DNA of 64,000 bases, taken from positions 1 through 64,000 of the forward strand of contig JANNPX010000024.1 in the NCBI GenBank assembly GCA_031400455.1, given 5' to 3'. The notes under the pieces are model-generated. The model saw only the letters and a list, made by a program, of their open reading frames with translations. It did no database searches and was not told the DNA's origin. The translations under genes and the position numbers were made by a program. The DNA comes from JANXYW01 sp031400455 (GTDB lineage: Bacteria > Chloroflexota > Dehalococcoidia > DSTF01 > JACRBR01). This document shows, piece after piece, positions 1 to 7,757 of this stretch (its first letter is position 1; each line of letters begins with the position of its first letter).

Positions 1-672
1 GCATCCGCACTGATGACGCTCGGGCGCATCCAGGGCATCGAGCGGCCCGCGCTGGGAACGGTCGCGCCGTTCAGCGAGGCTGGCATCCTGGTTCTCGATG
101 TGGGCGCCAACGCCGATGTTAAGCCGAACTACCTTGTGCAGTTCGCACAGATGGGCTCCGTCTATGCCGAACGCGTCATGGGCATCGCGAACCCGCGCGT
201 CGCTCTTCTCAACATTGGCGCCGAGGACACGAAGGGAAGCGAGCTGATACAGGAGGTCTACGGCCGCCTGGGAAAAGCAGGGGTCAACTTCGTCGGGAAC
301 ATCGAGGGGGGCGAGGTACACAAGGGCAAAGCGGACGTCATCGTCACGGACGGCTTCACCGGCAATGTCGCGGTGAAGCTGACCGAGGGCGTCGCCGATT
401 TCTTGTTCCGCGAACTCCGCACGGCGTTTACGTCGAAGTTGCAGTACAAGCTTGCCGCGCTGGTCCTGAAGCCCGGCCTGCTCAAGCTCCGCGACCGCAT
501 GGATCCCGGCACGTACGGCGGCGTGCCGCTCCTCGGAGTGAACGGCGTCGTCATGATTGCTCACGGCAACTCTGACGCGCGCGCCATCAAGAACGCCATC
601 CGCTTCGCGAGCCACGCTGCATCGTCGGGCATGCTCGACAGCATTCGATCGCACTCGCAGCGCAAGGCGTAG
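1..672 (+). CDS. plsX: phosphate acyltransferase PlsX, 3' part
   Basis: C-terminal part of PlsX, which converts acyl-ACP to acyl-phosphate at the start of bacterial phospholipid synthesis. The frame is open from base 1, so the 5' end lies outside the window; about 223 residues are present. Recognisable family blocks are VLDVGAN, the KGSELIQE segment, NFVGNIEG, VIVTDGFTGN and, near the end, YGGVPLLGVNG with the final GHG-like loop AHGNSD. It partners functionally with plsY, which lies at the far right of this window (63179-63871). Identity is secure from these blocks; only the truncation by the window edge is unusual. Confidence 0.95.
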   Translation, partial: ASALMTLGRIQGIERPALGTVAPFSEAGILVLDVGANADVKPNYLVQFAQMGSVYAERVMGIANPRVALLNIGAEDTKGSELIQEVYGRLGKAGVNFVGNIEGGEVHKGKADVIVTDGFTGNVAVKLTEGVADFLFRELRTAFTSKLQYKLAALVLKPGLLKLRDRMDPGTYGGVPLLGVNGVVMIAHGNSDARAIKNAIRFASHAASSGMLDSIRSHSQRKA

Positions 673-924
673 GTAGCTGGTCAGCGGTCAGCGGTCAGCG
701 GTCAGCAAGTCAGCCGTCAGCGAGTCAGCACGTCATGATCCGCACGCGAACACACCTCAACAGACTCGGGCCTAGCTCGTGCTCGCACGCGGGCTCGACG
801 ACTCCGTGGTGACAACGAAACAGGGCGGACACGCGGGTCCGCCCCTACCGGATTCTTCGCTGCCCTTCGTGTCCTTCGCGGCTCCCGTCTCAAACATCTG
901 TGCAATCGGTGAATTCTGTGGTTC
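673..924. repeat. intergenic mosaic of short repeats and a hairpin
   Basis: No gene is seen here. From 679 there are four perfect GGTCAGC heptads (679-706), followed by degraded copies to about 735. At 823-844 an 8-bp perfect stem (GGGCGGAC / GTCCGCCC) with a 6-nt loop resembles dispersed GC-rich hairpins found between genes in many environmental bacterial genomes. From about 848 to 924 the sequence has short, loosely repeated words (TTCGTGTCCTTCG, ATCTGTG, AATTCTGTGG). The hairpin lies between two convergent genes (plsX and the CoA-transferase) and could help to end transcription of both. Confidence 0.7.
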
Positions 925-2112
925 CTAGATCGCCCCACCCGCACGCAGCGCGCCGATCTCCTCCCACGAGTAGCCCAGGTCGAGCAGGATCTCTTCGGTG
1001 TGCTGGCCTAGCTCCGGGGCGGCGGACGCGACTTCTGCGGGCGTCTCGCTGAACTTCCATGGGAAGCCGACTACCTGTGTCGGGCCGTTGGTGGGATGGT
1101 CGACCGTCAGCAGATACTCGTTCGCGAGCGCTTGCGGGTCGTCGAGCAGCGCCTCGTAGTCCTGCACAGGCGCGCAGATCATGTCGTGCGACTCCAACAC
1201 CGCGATCCACTCCGCCGTCGTCTTCACCAGGAACTTGTCGTCGAGCAGCGGATACAGCGCGTCGATGTTCTGGATGCGTGTCAGCCCGTTGGAGAATCGC
1301 TCGTCGTGCTCCAGTTCGGGCATCGCCACGGCGGCGCAGAACGCAGGCCAGCGGTCGTCGCCGACGCCGCCGATAACGGCCCAACCATCCGCCGTCCGGA
1401 ACGTGCGCCAGATCGTCGGCAAGTACGCATGTCCGCGGCCCGAGCGGCGCTTCGTTCGCCCGAGGATGTATGTCTGAAGCTCCCACGCCTGCGACGCGAC
1501 GGCGGAGCCGAAGAGAGACGTCTCGATCTTCTGTCCGACGCCGGTCTTCTCACGCGCGTAGAGCGCGGCGATTGTGGACATCGCGAGATTCATCGCGCCG
1601 ATGTAGTCGGCGATCGCCACGCCAGCGGGTAGCGGGCCGCCTTCGACCTCGCCTGTCATCGACATCAGCCCCGAGCGCGCCTGCGCGGCGATGTCGAATG
1701 CCGGGTGCGTGATCTTCGGGCCTTTGCTTCCCCAGCCCGAGGCATGTGCGTAGATGATGCGGGGCGAAAGCTCACGCACGTCGTCGTAGCCCAGACCGAG
1801 CCGCTCCATCACGCCCGGACGGAAGTTGTGCACCATCACGTCCATGGACGGCAGGAGGCGGCGCACCACTTCGCGCGCGGCATCGATCTTCAGATTGAGG
1901 GTGAGGCTGCGCTTTCCGCGGCTGTGGGCCAGGTGATACGCGCTCACCCGATGCTCGCCGTGCATCTGCAGCACGCGCCCCAGGTCGCCGAATCCCGGAG
2001 GCTCGACCTTGATGACGTCGGCGCCCATGTCCGCCATGACCAGGGTCGCCTGCGGGCCCTGCTGAAAGATCGTGAAATCCAGCACCCGTACGCCGCTCAG
2101 CGCTCCAGCCAT
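925..2112 (-). CDS. CaiB/BaiF-type (family III) CoA-transferase
   Basis: A 395-residue family III CoA-transferase, which moves CoA between carboxylic acids through an aspartyl-CoA thioester. The N-terminal Rossmann block GVRVLDFT...GADVIKVEPP, the NLK...VHNFRPG segment and the FDIAAQARSG block are typical. Asp169 in the VAIADYIGAM segment occupies the place of the catalytic aspartate. A good ribosome site (GGAGGTG) stands 6-7 nt before the ATG at 2112. A TATACT box at 2143-2148 on the same strand may be its promoter. The substrate cannot be told from sequence; no acyl-CoA dehydrogenase or partner subunit is adjacent. Confidence 0.9.
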   Translation of the reverse strand: MAGALSGVRVLDFTIFQQGPQATLVMADMGADVIKVEPPGFGDLGRVLQMHGEHRVSAYHLAHSRGKRSLTLNLKIDAAREVVRRLLPSMDVMVHNFRPGVMERLGLGYDDVRELSPRIIYAHASGWGSKGPKITHPAFDIAAQARSGLMSMTGEVEGGPLPAGVAIADYIGAMNLAMSTIAALYAREKTGVGQKIETSLFGSAVASQAWELQTYILGRTKRRSGRGHAYLPTIWRTFRTADGWAVIGGVGDDRWPAFCAAVAMPELEHDERFSNGLTRIQNIDALYPLLDDKFLVKTTAEWIAVLESHDMICAPVQDYEALLDDPQALANEYLLTVDHPTNGPTQVVGFPWKFSETPAEVASAAPELGQHTEEILLDLGYSWEEIGALRAGGAI

Positions 2113-2142
2113 CGATCACACCTCCAGCATTCTTGTGGTGCG

Positions 2143-2148
2143 AGTATA
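2143..2148 (-). promoter_or_regulatory. candidate -10 box (TATACT) of the CoA-transferase gene
   Basis: Read on the minus strand, the sequence is TATACTCG, the same octamer seen upstream of dprA, comF and mreC. It lies about 30 nt upstream of the ATG at 2112, so a short leader containing the GGAGG ribosome site would be transcribed. No good -35 hexamer is visible. Confidence 0.45.
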
Positions 2149-2308
2149 GGCGTCGGTCGCCGCGGCCGGAAACGGTGGAGTTGCCGTCAAGCAGCGGAGC
2201 ATCCGCTCGCTCGCCGTCGGCAAAGCTGCTTCAATGCAGCGCCATTGAGCCGGGCGGCGCTCAGTCACCAGTGACCGGCGACCTGCCCACGAGCTGAGGA
2301 GAACCCAC

Positions 2309-2767
2309 GTGACCGCACTACCCAAGCGCATCGACCACGTCAGCATGGCCGTCTGGAAGATCGATGACCAGCTGCCGTTCTTCACCGAGGTGTTCGGCTG
2401 GAAGGAAGCCGGGCGCTTCAGCAATCCCGAAGCGGGCTTCGCGGGCGTGGTGCTCGACGTGCCTGGCGCCGACGGTCAGCGCCAGATGCAATGGGAGATC
2501 CTGGAGCCGCTCGGCGACGACAGCTTCATCGCGAAGTTTCTGCGCGAACGCGGCCCGGGACTCCATCACGTCACGCTGGAGGTTGACGACGCCGACGGCG
2601 CGGCGGGAACGCTTCGCGAACATGGCATTGAGCCATTCGGCGGACCGCGCGTGAGCTGGGACTGGAAGGAGATGTTCGTCCATCCGAAGGCGTCAGGAGG
2701 CGTGCTCTTCCAGCTCTACGAGCAGCTCGATGCGCCGGGGAACCTCGGCGGCCCGCCGGCGGAGTAG
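2309..2767 (+). CDS. VOC-family protein, methylmalonyl-CoA epimerase-like
   Basis: A 152-residue vicinal-oxygen-chelate protein with two beta-alpha-beta-beta-beta modules. Probable metal-site positions are His10 (IDHVSMAV), Glu63 (WEILEP), His87 (LHHVTLEV) and Gln135 (GVLFQLYE). The layout resembles methylmalonyl-CoA epimerase, but the last ligand is Gln instead of the usual Glu, so the reaction is uncertain. GTG at 2309 is chosen as start because GAGGAG lies 8 nt upstream. It stands alone between the divergently oriented CoA-transferase and the convergent nagA; a role in acyl-CoA metabolism is only a guess. Confidence 0.8.
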   Translation: MTALPKRIDHVSMAVWKIDDQLPFFTEVFGWKEAGRFSNPEAGFAGVVLDVPGADGQRQMQWEILEPLGDDSFIAKFLRERGPGLHHVTLEVDDADGAAGTLREHGIEPFGGPRVSWDWKEMFVHPKASGGVLFQLYEQLDAPGNLGGPPAE

Positions 2768-2784
2768 ATGTTGGTCGTTGGAGA

Positions 2785-3969
2785 TTAGAGGCTGGAGTCT
2801 CGGGTCGTGAGACTCGTGAACACCCGCTCCCCCGCCACCCACGTCTCCGCCACCTCAAGCGCATCATCAAGCAGTACGAAGTCGGCCACGCGCCCTGCTG
2901 CCAGCGCGCCGTAGTCGTCGAGCTTCAGCGCTCGTGCGGCGTTCGTCGATGCCATCGCGATCGCATCGCGAAGCGGTACGTCGAGATGCTCGACGGCATT
3001 CCGCACGGTCTGGTCGAGCGTGATGACGCCGCCGATGATCGTGTTGTCGGCGACGCGCACGGCTTTGCCGCCTTCGACGCGAATCGCCTGCCCCTCCCAT
3101 TCACCGTCGCCATCGGCGGTGCCGGCCATCGGCATGCCGTCCGTGATCAGCACGACGTGATCGGTGCCCTTCGCCCGCACCAGCACGCGCGCTGCCGCGT
3201 AGTCGACGTGCGCGCCGTCGCCGATCAGTTCGGCGGTCAGCGCATCGGATGTCATCACGGCGCCGAGCACGCCCGGGTCGCGGTGGCCGAACGGGCGCAT
3301 CGCGTTGAAGCAGTGGGTCACGTGCGTCGCACCCAGATCGATGGCGCGCATCGCCTGCTCGTACGTGGCGTCCGTATGGCCAATTGCCGCCACTGCGCCC
3401 GATGCGACGACTGCGCGGATCAGGTCGTCCGCGCCGGGCAGCTCCGGCGCCAGCGTCATCTGGCGCACCGTGCCTCCCGACGCCTCGAACAGCTCGCGGT
3501 ACTCGTCCGCGCTGGGCGCGCGAAGCCACGGGGGCGGGAATGCACCCTTGCGGATGGGATTGATGTACGGGCCCTCGAGATGGAACCCAAGCACCCGAGC
3601 GGCGCCGGGCTCGACGCCGATCGCGGGGGCGATCGCTTTCAGGCGCTGCACGATCTGTGCGTGATCGCGCCCTGAGGTGCTGATGAGGAACGACGTCACG
3701 CCACGAGTCGCCACCCAGCGCGCGTATCCGCGCACCTGCTCGATGTCGTCGGTCATCAGGTCGAAGCCGCCGCCGCCGTGTACATGGATGTCGATGAGTC
3801 CCGGCGCGCAATAGCGGCCGCCGCCGTCGACGATGTCGTAGTCGTCCGGGGCGATCGCCGCCGGCCCGGTCCGTACGTCGACGATGCGGCTGGAGTCGAT
3901 GAGCATGGTGCCGAGCTCGATGCCGTTCGGCAGAATCATTCGTACGTTCGCGATTGCGCGCTTTGTCAC
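2785..3969 (-). CDS. nagA: N-acetylglucosamine-6-phosphate deacetylase
   Basis: A 394-residue amidohydrolase of the NagA family, which removes acetate from N-acetylglucosamine 6-phosphate in amino-sugar or cell-wall recycling. Metal and substrate residues are in place: His62-x-His64 (IDIHVHG), Glu132 (HLEGPYI), His198 (GHTDAT), His219 (THCFNAM), His254 (GAHV) and catalytic Asp277 (LITDGMP). The C-terminal TSTNAARAL and GRVADFVLLD segments are also typical. No nagB or PTS gene is adjacent. The stop codon and last residues lie in a degenerate 7-bp repeat (2767-2815), which may have altered the C-terminus. Confidence 0.95.
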   Translation of the reverse strand: MTKRAIANVRMILPNGIELGTMLIDSSRIVDVRTGPAAIAPDDYDIVDGGGRYCAPGLIDIHVHGGGGFDLMTDDIEQVRGYARWVATRGVTSFLISTSGRDHAQIVQRLKAIAPAIGVEPGAARVLGFHLEGPYINPIRKGAFPPPWLRAPSADEYRELFEASGGTVRQMTLAPELPGADDLIRAVVASGAVAAIGHTDATYEQAMRAIDLGATHVTHCFNAMRPFGHRDPGVLGAVMTSDALTAELIGDGAHVDYAAARVLVRAKGTDHVVLITDGMPMAGTADGDGEWEGQAIRVEGGKAVRVADNTIIGGVITLDQTVRNAVEHLDVPLRDAIAMASTNAARALKLDDYGALAAGRVADFVLLDDALEVAETWVAGERVFTSLTTRDSSL

Positions 3970-3979
3970 TCGTTCCTCA

Positions 3980-4122
3980 GTTGTCGGTTGTCAGTCATCG
4001 GTTGTCGGTTGTCGCCGCGTAGGACTGCGGGGGGAATCGAGCAAGGTCCTTCGCTTCGCTCTGGACGACAGGGTAGTACTTTCGCTTTCAATATCGAGCG
4101 CGTCGCTTCGCTCTGGACGACA
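3980..4122. repeat. heptad repeat and two copies of a dispersed element
   Basis: Upstream of nagA lie five heptads in a row (3980-4014) based on GTTGTCG; three are perfect. Right after them come two copies of a short element, 4043-4070 and 4100-4122, sharing TCGCTTCGCTCTGGACGACA. A closely related core (CTTCGCTTCGCTCTGCATGACA) is the end of the 71-bp repeat pair at 18230-18451. The region carries no obvious open frame and separates nagA from the 3' end of the DNA glycosylase gene. Confidence 0.75.
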
Positions 4123-4183
4123 GAGGTATGACGTTCGCCCTGGATGGCGCCGTTGCTGCGCTGCGTCTCGGATGCCGGCGATT

Positions 4184-5008
4184 TCATTTCTGGCACGTGC
4201 GGCAGTAGCTGGTGACGCGCTGGTTGGGCGCGATCTCGGTGATGTGGGTGCCGCAGCGGGGGCAGCGGCCCTCCTGCTTGTCCTTGCCGTCACTGCCCTT
4301 CTTGTGGATCTTCAGGTGGTCGCGCCACTCGCTGTAGTCCAGCTCTTCGCGGAACTGCTCTCGCACGATCTTGATGGAACGCTGCAACGTCTTGTCGATC
4401 GCGCGGTAGAGGACGCCCAGCTCCGCATCGGACATGGTGGTTCGCTTGCGGAACGGGTTGATGCGCGCCTCGAAGAGGATTTCGTCGGAGTAGGCGTTGC
4501 CGATTCCGGCAATGAACTTGTGGTTCGTCAGGATGTTCTTGATCGCGCCGCTGTGCTTCTTGATGCGCTGCCGGAACTCCTCCTCCGTCACTTCGAGTGC
4601 ATCAGGCCCCATCTCAGCGAACATCGGGACAGACAGGATGGCGTCGGCGGGCACAACGTAGATCTTGCCCATCAGAAGCCGGTCGGAGTAGCGGAACTGC
4701 CATCCGTTGTCGAGTTGCAGCACGAAGCACGTCTTGGGGCGCTTCTTGTCGGCAGGTTGCAGGTACTGGAACCGCCCGGCAAGCATCGCATTGATCACCA
4801 TCACGCGCCCGTCGGCAAGCCCGAAGAGGAGGAACTTGCCGCGCCGCAGCACTTCGCCGAAGCGGTTGTTCGTGAGTGCTGCCTCGAAGTCCGCCGCGCC
4901 GCTGCGAATGACGTGCGGGATCAGTGCCTCGGCCTTGGTGACTTCGGCGCCGATGATGCGCTCGTTCAGGAAGCCGCGGATCGCTTCGAGGTCAGGTATC
5001 TCGGGCAT
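4184..5008 (-). CDS. mutM: Fpg/Nei-family DNA glycosylase
   Basis: A 274-residue base-excision repair glycosylase/AP lyase for oxidised bases. The start is placed at 5008, where the mature N-terminus Pro2-Glu3 needed for catalysis follows the initiator Met. Other marks are the RRGKFLLF lysine loop near residue 58, the helix-two-turn-helix segment GIGNAYSDEILFEARINP, and a C-terminal zinc finger CPRCG...YCRTCQK. The N-terminus reads MPEIPDLEAI, slightly off the usual MPELPEVE, so a Nei-like or divergent specificity is possible. The open frame continues upstream of 5008 but without family resemblance. Confidence 0.88.
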   Translation of the reverse strand: MPEIPDLEAIRGFLNERIIGAEVTKAEALIPHVIRSGAADFEAALTNNRFGEVLRRGKFLLFGLADGRVMVINAMLAGRFQYLQPADKKRPKTCFVLQLDNGWQFRYSDRLLMGKIYVVPADAILSVPMFAEMGPDALEVTEEEFRQRIKKHSGAIKNILTNHKFIAGIGNAYSDEILFEARINPFRKRTTMSDAELGVLYRAIDKTLQRSIKIVREQFREELDYSEWRDHLKIHKKGSDGKDKQEGRCPRCGTHITEIAPNQRVTSYCRTCQK

Positions 5009-5067
5009 GGCGGTAGCGTAGCGCGCGGCACAAGCGAGAAGCGAGAGTCGAGGAGTGCGACGCGTCC

Positions 5068-5538
5068 CTAGCCGGCGTTCTCCGGATTGCTGCCGCTCTT
5101 GTCGATCTTGCGGCCCTGCTTCTCTTCGAGGCGGCCGAGGGCGCGCCCTTTCTCCGGGAACGGATCCTTCACGACGCCGTAGATCTCGCGGCCTTCGTGA
5201 TCTTCGGGGAGATACTCGGTGATCGGGAAGCCTTCTTTGTCGACGAAAAGCAGGCAGTGGCAGTACTTGAACTTCTGCATCTCCTCGCAGGCGCAGATCC
5301 AGGTGCTGCGCTTCGCCTCGGCCTCCTTGTCGTCGTAGAAGTTGCACGGACAGAGCGGCCGCCCCAGCGTGTCGACGTGCTTCGCCAGTCCGATCACCAA
5401 GAATTCCGTGATCTCCGGGTGGGGGTGGAGGTACGTGCCGCTTTTCTCGGCGAAGTGCGTCACGTACTTCTGCATCTTCGCGATGTTCTTCTCCGAAGCC
5501 TGGCTGCGGTCCTCGTCGGTTGGCTGGTCGAGCGGCAT
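5068..5538 (-). CDS. ferredoxin-thioredoxin reductase catalytic subunit
   Basis: A 156-residue FTR beta-type subunit that passes electrons from ferredoxin to a disulfide through a 4Fe-4S cluster. It shows the spacing CPC-X16-CAC-X8-CHC, the FTR signature with Ala for Pro in the middle triplet. ATG at 5538 is preferred because AGGAG lies 8 nt upstream; the upstream 24 codons look non-coding. No variable (alpha) subunit is nearby, as is usual for non-photosynthetic FTR homologues. A glutaredoxin-thioredoxin reductase fusion lies 2.2 kb away, so this organism probably runs both ferredoxin- and pyridine-nucleotide-linked disulfide reduction. Confidence 0.92.
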   Translation of the reverse strand: MPLDQPTDEDRSQASEKNIAKMQKYVTHFAEKSGTYLHPHPEITEFLVIGLAKHVDTLGRPLCPCNFYDDKEAEAKRSTWICACEEMQKFKYCHCLLFVDKEGFPITEYLPEDHEGREIYGVVKDPFPEKGRALGRLEEKQGRKIDKSGSNPENAG

Positions 5539-5645
5539 GTTGCGACTCCTGACGTGCTGGGACGCTGCGGGCGACGCACGCATGGTCGCGGGATACGCGG
5601 ACGGAAGCAAGCCTGCGCGTTGGGAACCGGAGATTCCGGGCGCAC

Positions 5646-6218
5646 TCAGCTCGTCATGCCGGTCAGACCGACCAGCGCGCGTCCGTGCTCCACCTCACCC
5701 ATGTGGCGCAGGCCGTGCTGGTAGACGAAGCACTCGAGTACCTCCAACTTCCGCAGCGGCGCGTTCGGTCCGATGACCATCGAGCAAAACGTGTGCAGCA
5801 TGTTCGGCGGCAGCTGTGGTATCAGCACCTCGCTCAGTGTGTCTTCTGTCAGCCCCTCCAGCACGGTCTGGGTGCGCGCCAGCACGGCGGCTTGATACGC
5901 GCGCCATGCAGCGATATCACCCAATGCTATGTTCTCCATCTCTTCGATACTCTCCTCACGGCCGAGGCGGTCGACGTTCACGCCGACCTTCTGCGCCCAA
6001 CCTCCGGCAGCCCACAGCGGCTGCTCTTTGTAGAACGGGCCGCTGATCGACTGATCCTGTGAGCGGATGTAGTGACTGAAGCTGAACGCGATCGGCAGCA
6101 CGCCGTCGCGCTCCTTGTGGTTCATCTGCTCCAGCGTAAGGTCGCTGAGCGCGCGCTCCCACAGCGCGTTCAGCGCGCGGATGCGGTTCTGGAGTGACGT
6201 GACGAACATCTCGGACAT
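5646..6218 (-). CDS. DinB-fold family protein
   Basis: A 190-residue helical protein with the look of the DinB/YfiT metal-binding four-helix bundle. The likely metal histidines are in FSHYIRSQD near residue 49 and in the C-terminal YQHGLRHMGEVE, the usual HX3H position. Proteins of this fold include bacillithiol/mycothiol S-transferases and damage-inducible proteins; the substrate here is unknown. A strong ribosome site (TAGGAGAG) precedes the ATG at 6218. It ends about 110 bp before the FTR subunit start on the same strand, so co-transcription is possible. Confidence 0.75.
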   Translation of the reverse strand: MSEMFVTSLQNRIRALNALWERALSDLTLEQMNHKERDGVLPIAFSFSHYIRSQDQSISGPFYKEQPLWAAGGWAQKVGVNVDRLGREESIEEMENIALGDIAAWRAYQAAVLARTQTVLEGLTEDTLSEVLIPQLPPNMLHTFCSMVIGPNAPLRKLEVLECFVYQHGLRHMGEVEHGRALVGLTGMTS

Positions 6219-6432
6219 GCGGCTCTCCTAATTCGTGAATGGTTTGCGACTGTGCTGCGGAAGCGGCTCGTGGCCAGCGTGAACAACGCTGCGAAGTCTG
6301 ATCCGGGTGGGTGGAGCATAGCCCGGCACGGCCGCTTGTCCAATCTCACGAACGGAAACCGAACAGATCAGGCTGCGACGGACCCTTCCCCACACCACCC
6401 CCATCCGGTAGCTTCGCGCTGTAGGAGGCGCC

Positions 6433-7584
6433 GTGGCGAATCGCACACTGAGACGACTGCGTGGACGGATGCAGAGGCTGCGCTTTCAGGCCCCCGGCGT
6501 CATCGCGGGGGTGCTGCTGCGGCCGCACGTCGCCGGCGTGAATACGGATGTGGTGCGCGAGACGTGGGATGCCGTCGCGGACGGCGCGCACAACTCCAAC
6601 ACGGACCTGACGTTCTTCGACGGTTGGTTCTACCTCTGCCACCAGACATCGCCGTACCACCTCGGCTCGCGCCGCAGCCGGTTGTTGCTCTGGCGCTCGC
6701 CCGACGCGCGCACGTGGGAGAAGGTGAGGGAGTTCAAGAACGAGACCGGGCGCGAGTACCGCGACCCGAAATTCGGCATCATTCGCGGACGGCTGTTCCT
6801 GTACATGCTGCCGAACCTTACAGTGCTCGCCACCCCCGTTGGCACGGTGTACACGTCGAGCGCGGATGGCGTTGCCTGGGATCCCATCGAGGAGATCGAC
6901 CCGGCGGGCTGGCTCTTCTGGCGCCCGAAGACGCGCGACGGCATCACTTGGTACGTCACCGCGTACTGGCATAAGCATGGCCGGTCCATCCTGCTGCAAT
7001 CGACCGATGGTGGGCACTGGTCTCAGGTCTCGCAGGTGTACGAAGGCGAAGGCAACGACGAGACAGACTTCGAATTCCTGCCGGACGGGCGCATGCTGGC
7101 GACCGCGCGGCTCGAGGGTCACGCCGACACGCAGTGGGGTGATGCCGGTGCGTCGACGCTCATCGCTGTGGCGACGCCGCCCTACGAATCGTGGAGCTAC
7201 GCGAAAAGCACGGTTACGCGGCTCGACGGGCCGTGCCTGTTTCCATATAACGGCCGCGTCTACGCGATCGCCCGCTACCAGGCCACGCACGCGCGCAAGT
7301 ACGTCGAACTCGGCGGCATGTACAGCCGCAAGCGCACGTCGCTGTTCCTGGTCGAAGAGACGGGGTTGCGCTACCTCACGGACCTCCCGAGTTCCGGTGA
7401 CACGTCGTACGCCGGTGTCGTGATCCAGGGCGAAGAGCTGTACGCCTCGTACTACACCAGCCCGCCCGAGCAGGACATCACCTGGGTGATCGGTATGTTC
7501 CGGCCGTCGCACATCCGCATGGCCCGCATCGACCTGCCAGCGCTGGAGCGCCTCGCGCTGGCGACAGTTCAGCGCCCGGGCTGA
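6433..7584 (+). CDS. sialidase/neuraminidase-like beta-propeller protein
   Basis: A 383-residue protein with three Asp-box-like turns, S-x-D-x-x-x-W: residues 89-95 (SPDARTW), 143-149 (SADGVAW) and 190-196 (STDGGHW). These, with many Trp/Tyr strand blocks (FFDGWFYLCHQ, GRLFLYM, ELYASYYTSP), suggest a six-bladed sialidase-type or GH43/GH117-like propeller. No signal peptide is visible; the N-terminus is Arg-rich. GTG at 6433 follows AGGAGG by 4 nt. A true sialidase should have an arginine triad and a Tyr/Glu pair, which cannot be confirmed here. The protein may handle glycans like those served by the fucose locus downstream; specificity is unknown. Confidence 0.6.
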   Translation: MANRTLRRLRGRMQRLRFQAPGVIAGVLLRPHVAGVNTDVVRETWDAVADGAHNSNTDLTFFDGWFYLCHQTSPYHLGSRRSRLLLWRSPDARTWEKVREFKNETGREYRDPKFGIIRGRLFLYMLPNLTVLATPVGTVYTSSADGVAWDPIEEIDPAGWLFWRPKTRDGITWYVTAYWHKHGRSILLQSTDGGHWSQVSQVYEGEGNDETDFEFLPDGRMLATARLEGHADTQWGDAGASTLIAVATPPYESWSYAKSTVTRLDGPCLFPYNGRVYAIARYQATHARKYVELGGMYSRKRTSLFLVEETGLRYLTDLPSSGDTSYAGVVIQGEELYASYYTSPPEQDITWVIGMFRPSHIRMARIDLPALERLALATVQRPG

Positions 7585-7757
7585 CCGACGGGCTGCGCTA
7601 CTTCCATGCTGGGCGAGGGGAACCGTCTTGTTGGGACGACTCCACTGCTTGCGTCCGGCAACCGAGGGCCATCGCGTGAGAAGCCGAGCGTAACGTAACA
7701 CCGCGCCGCCGACACTGAACGTTGCAGGGCCGAATACGCCCCAAGGAGCAGAGATCC

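Noticed and set aside
679..735. A CRISPR array
   Set aside because: Units are 7 bp with no spacers and no cas genes are present.
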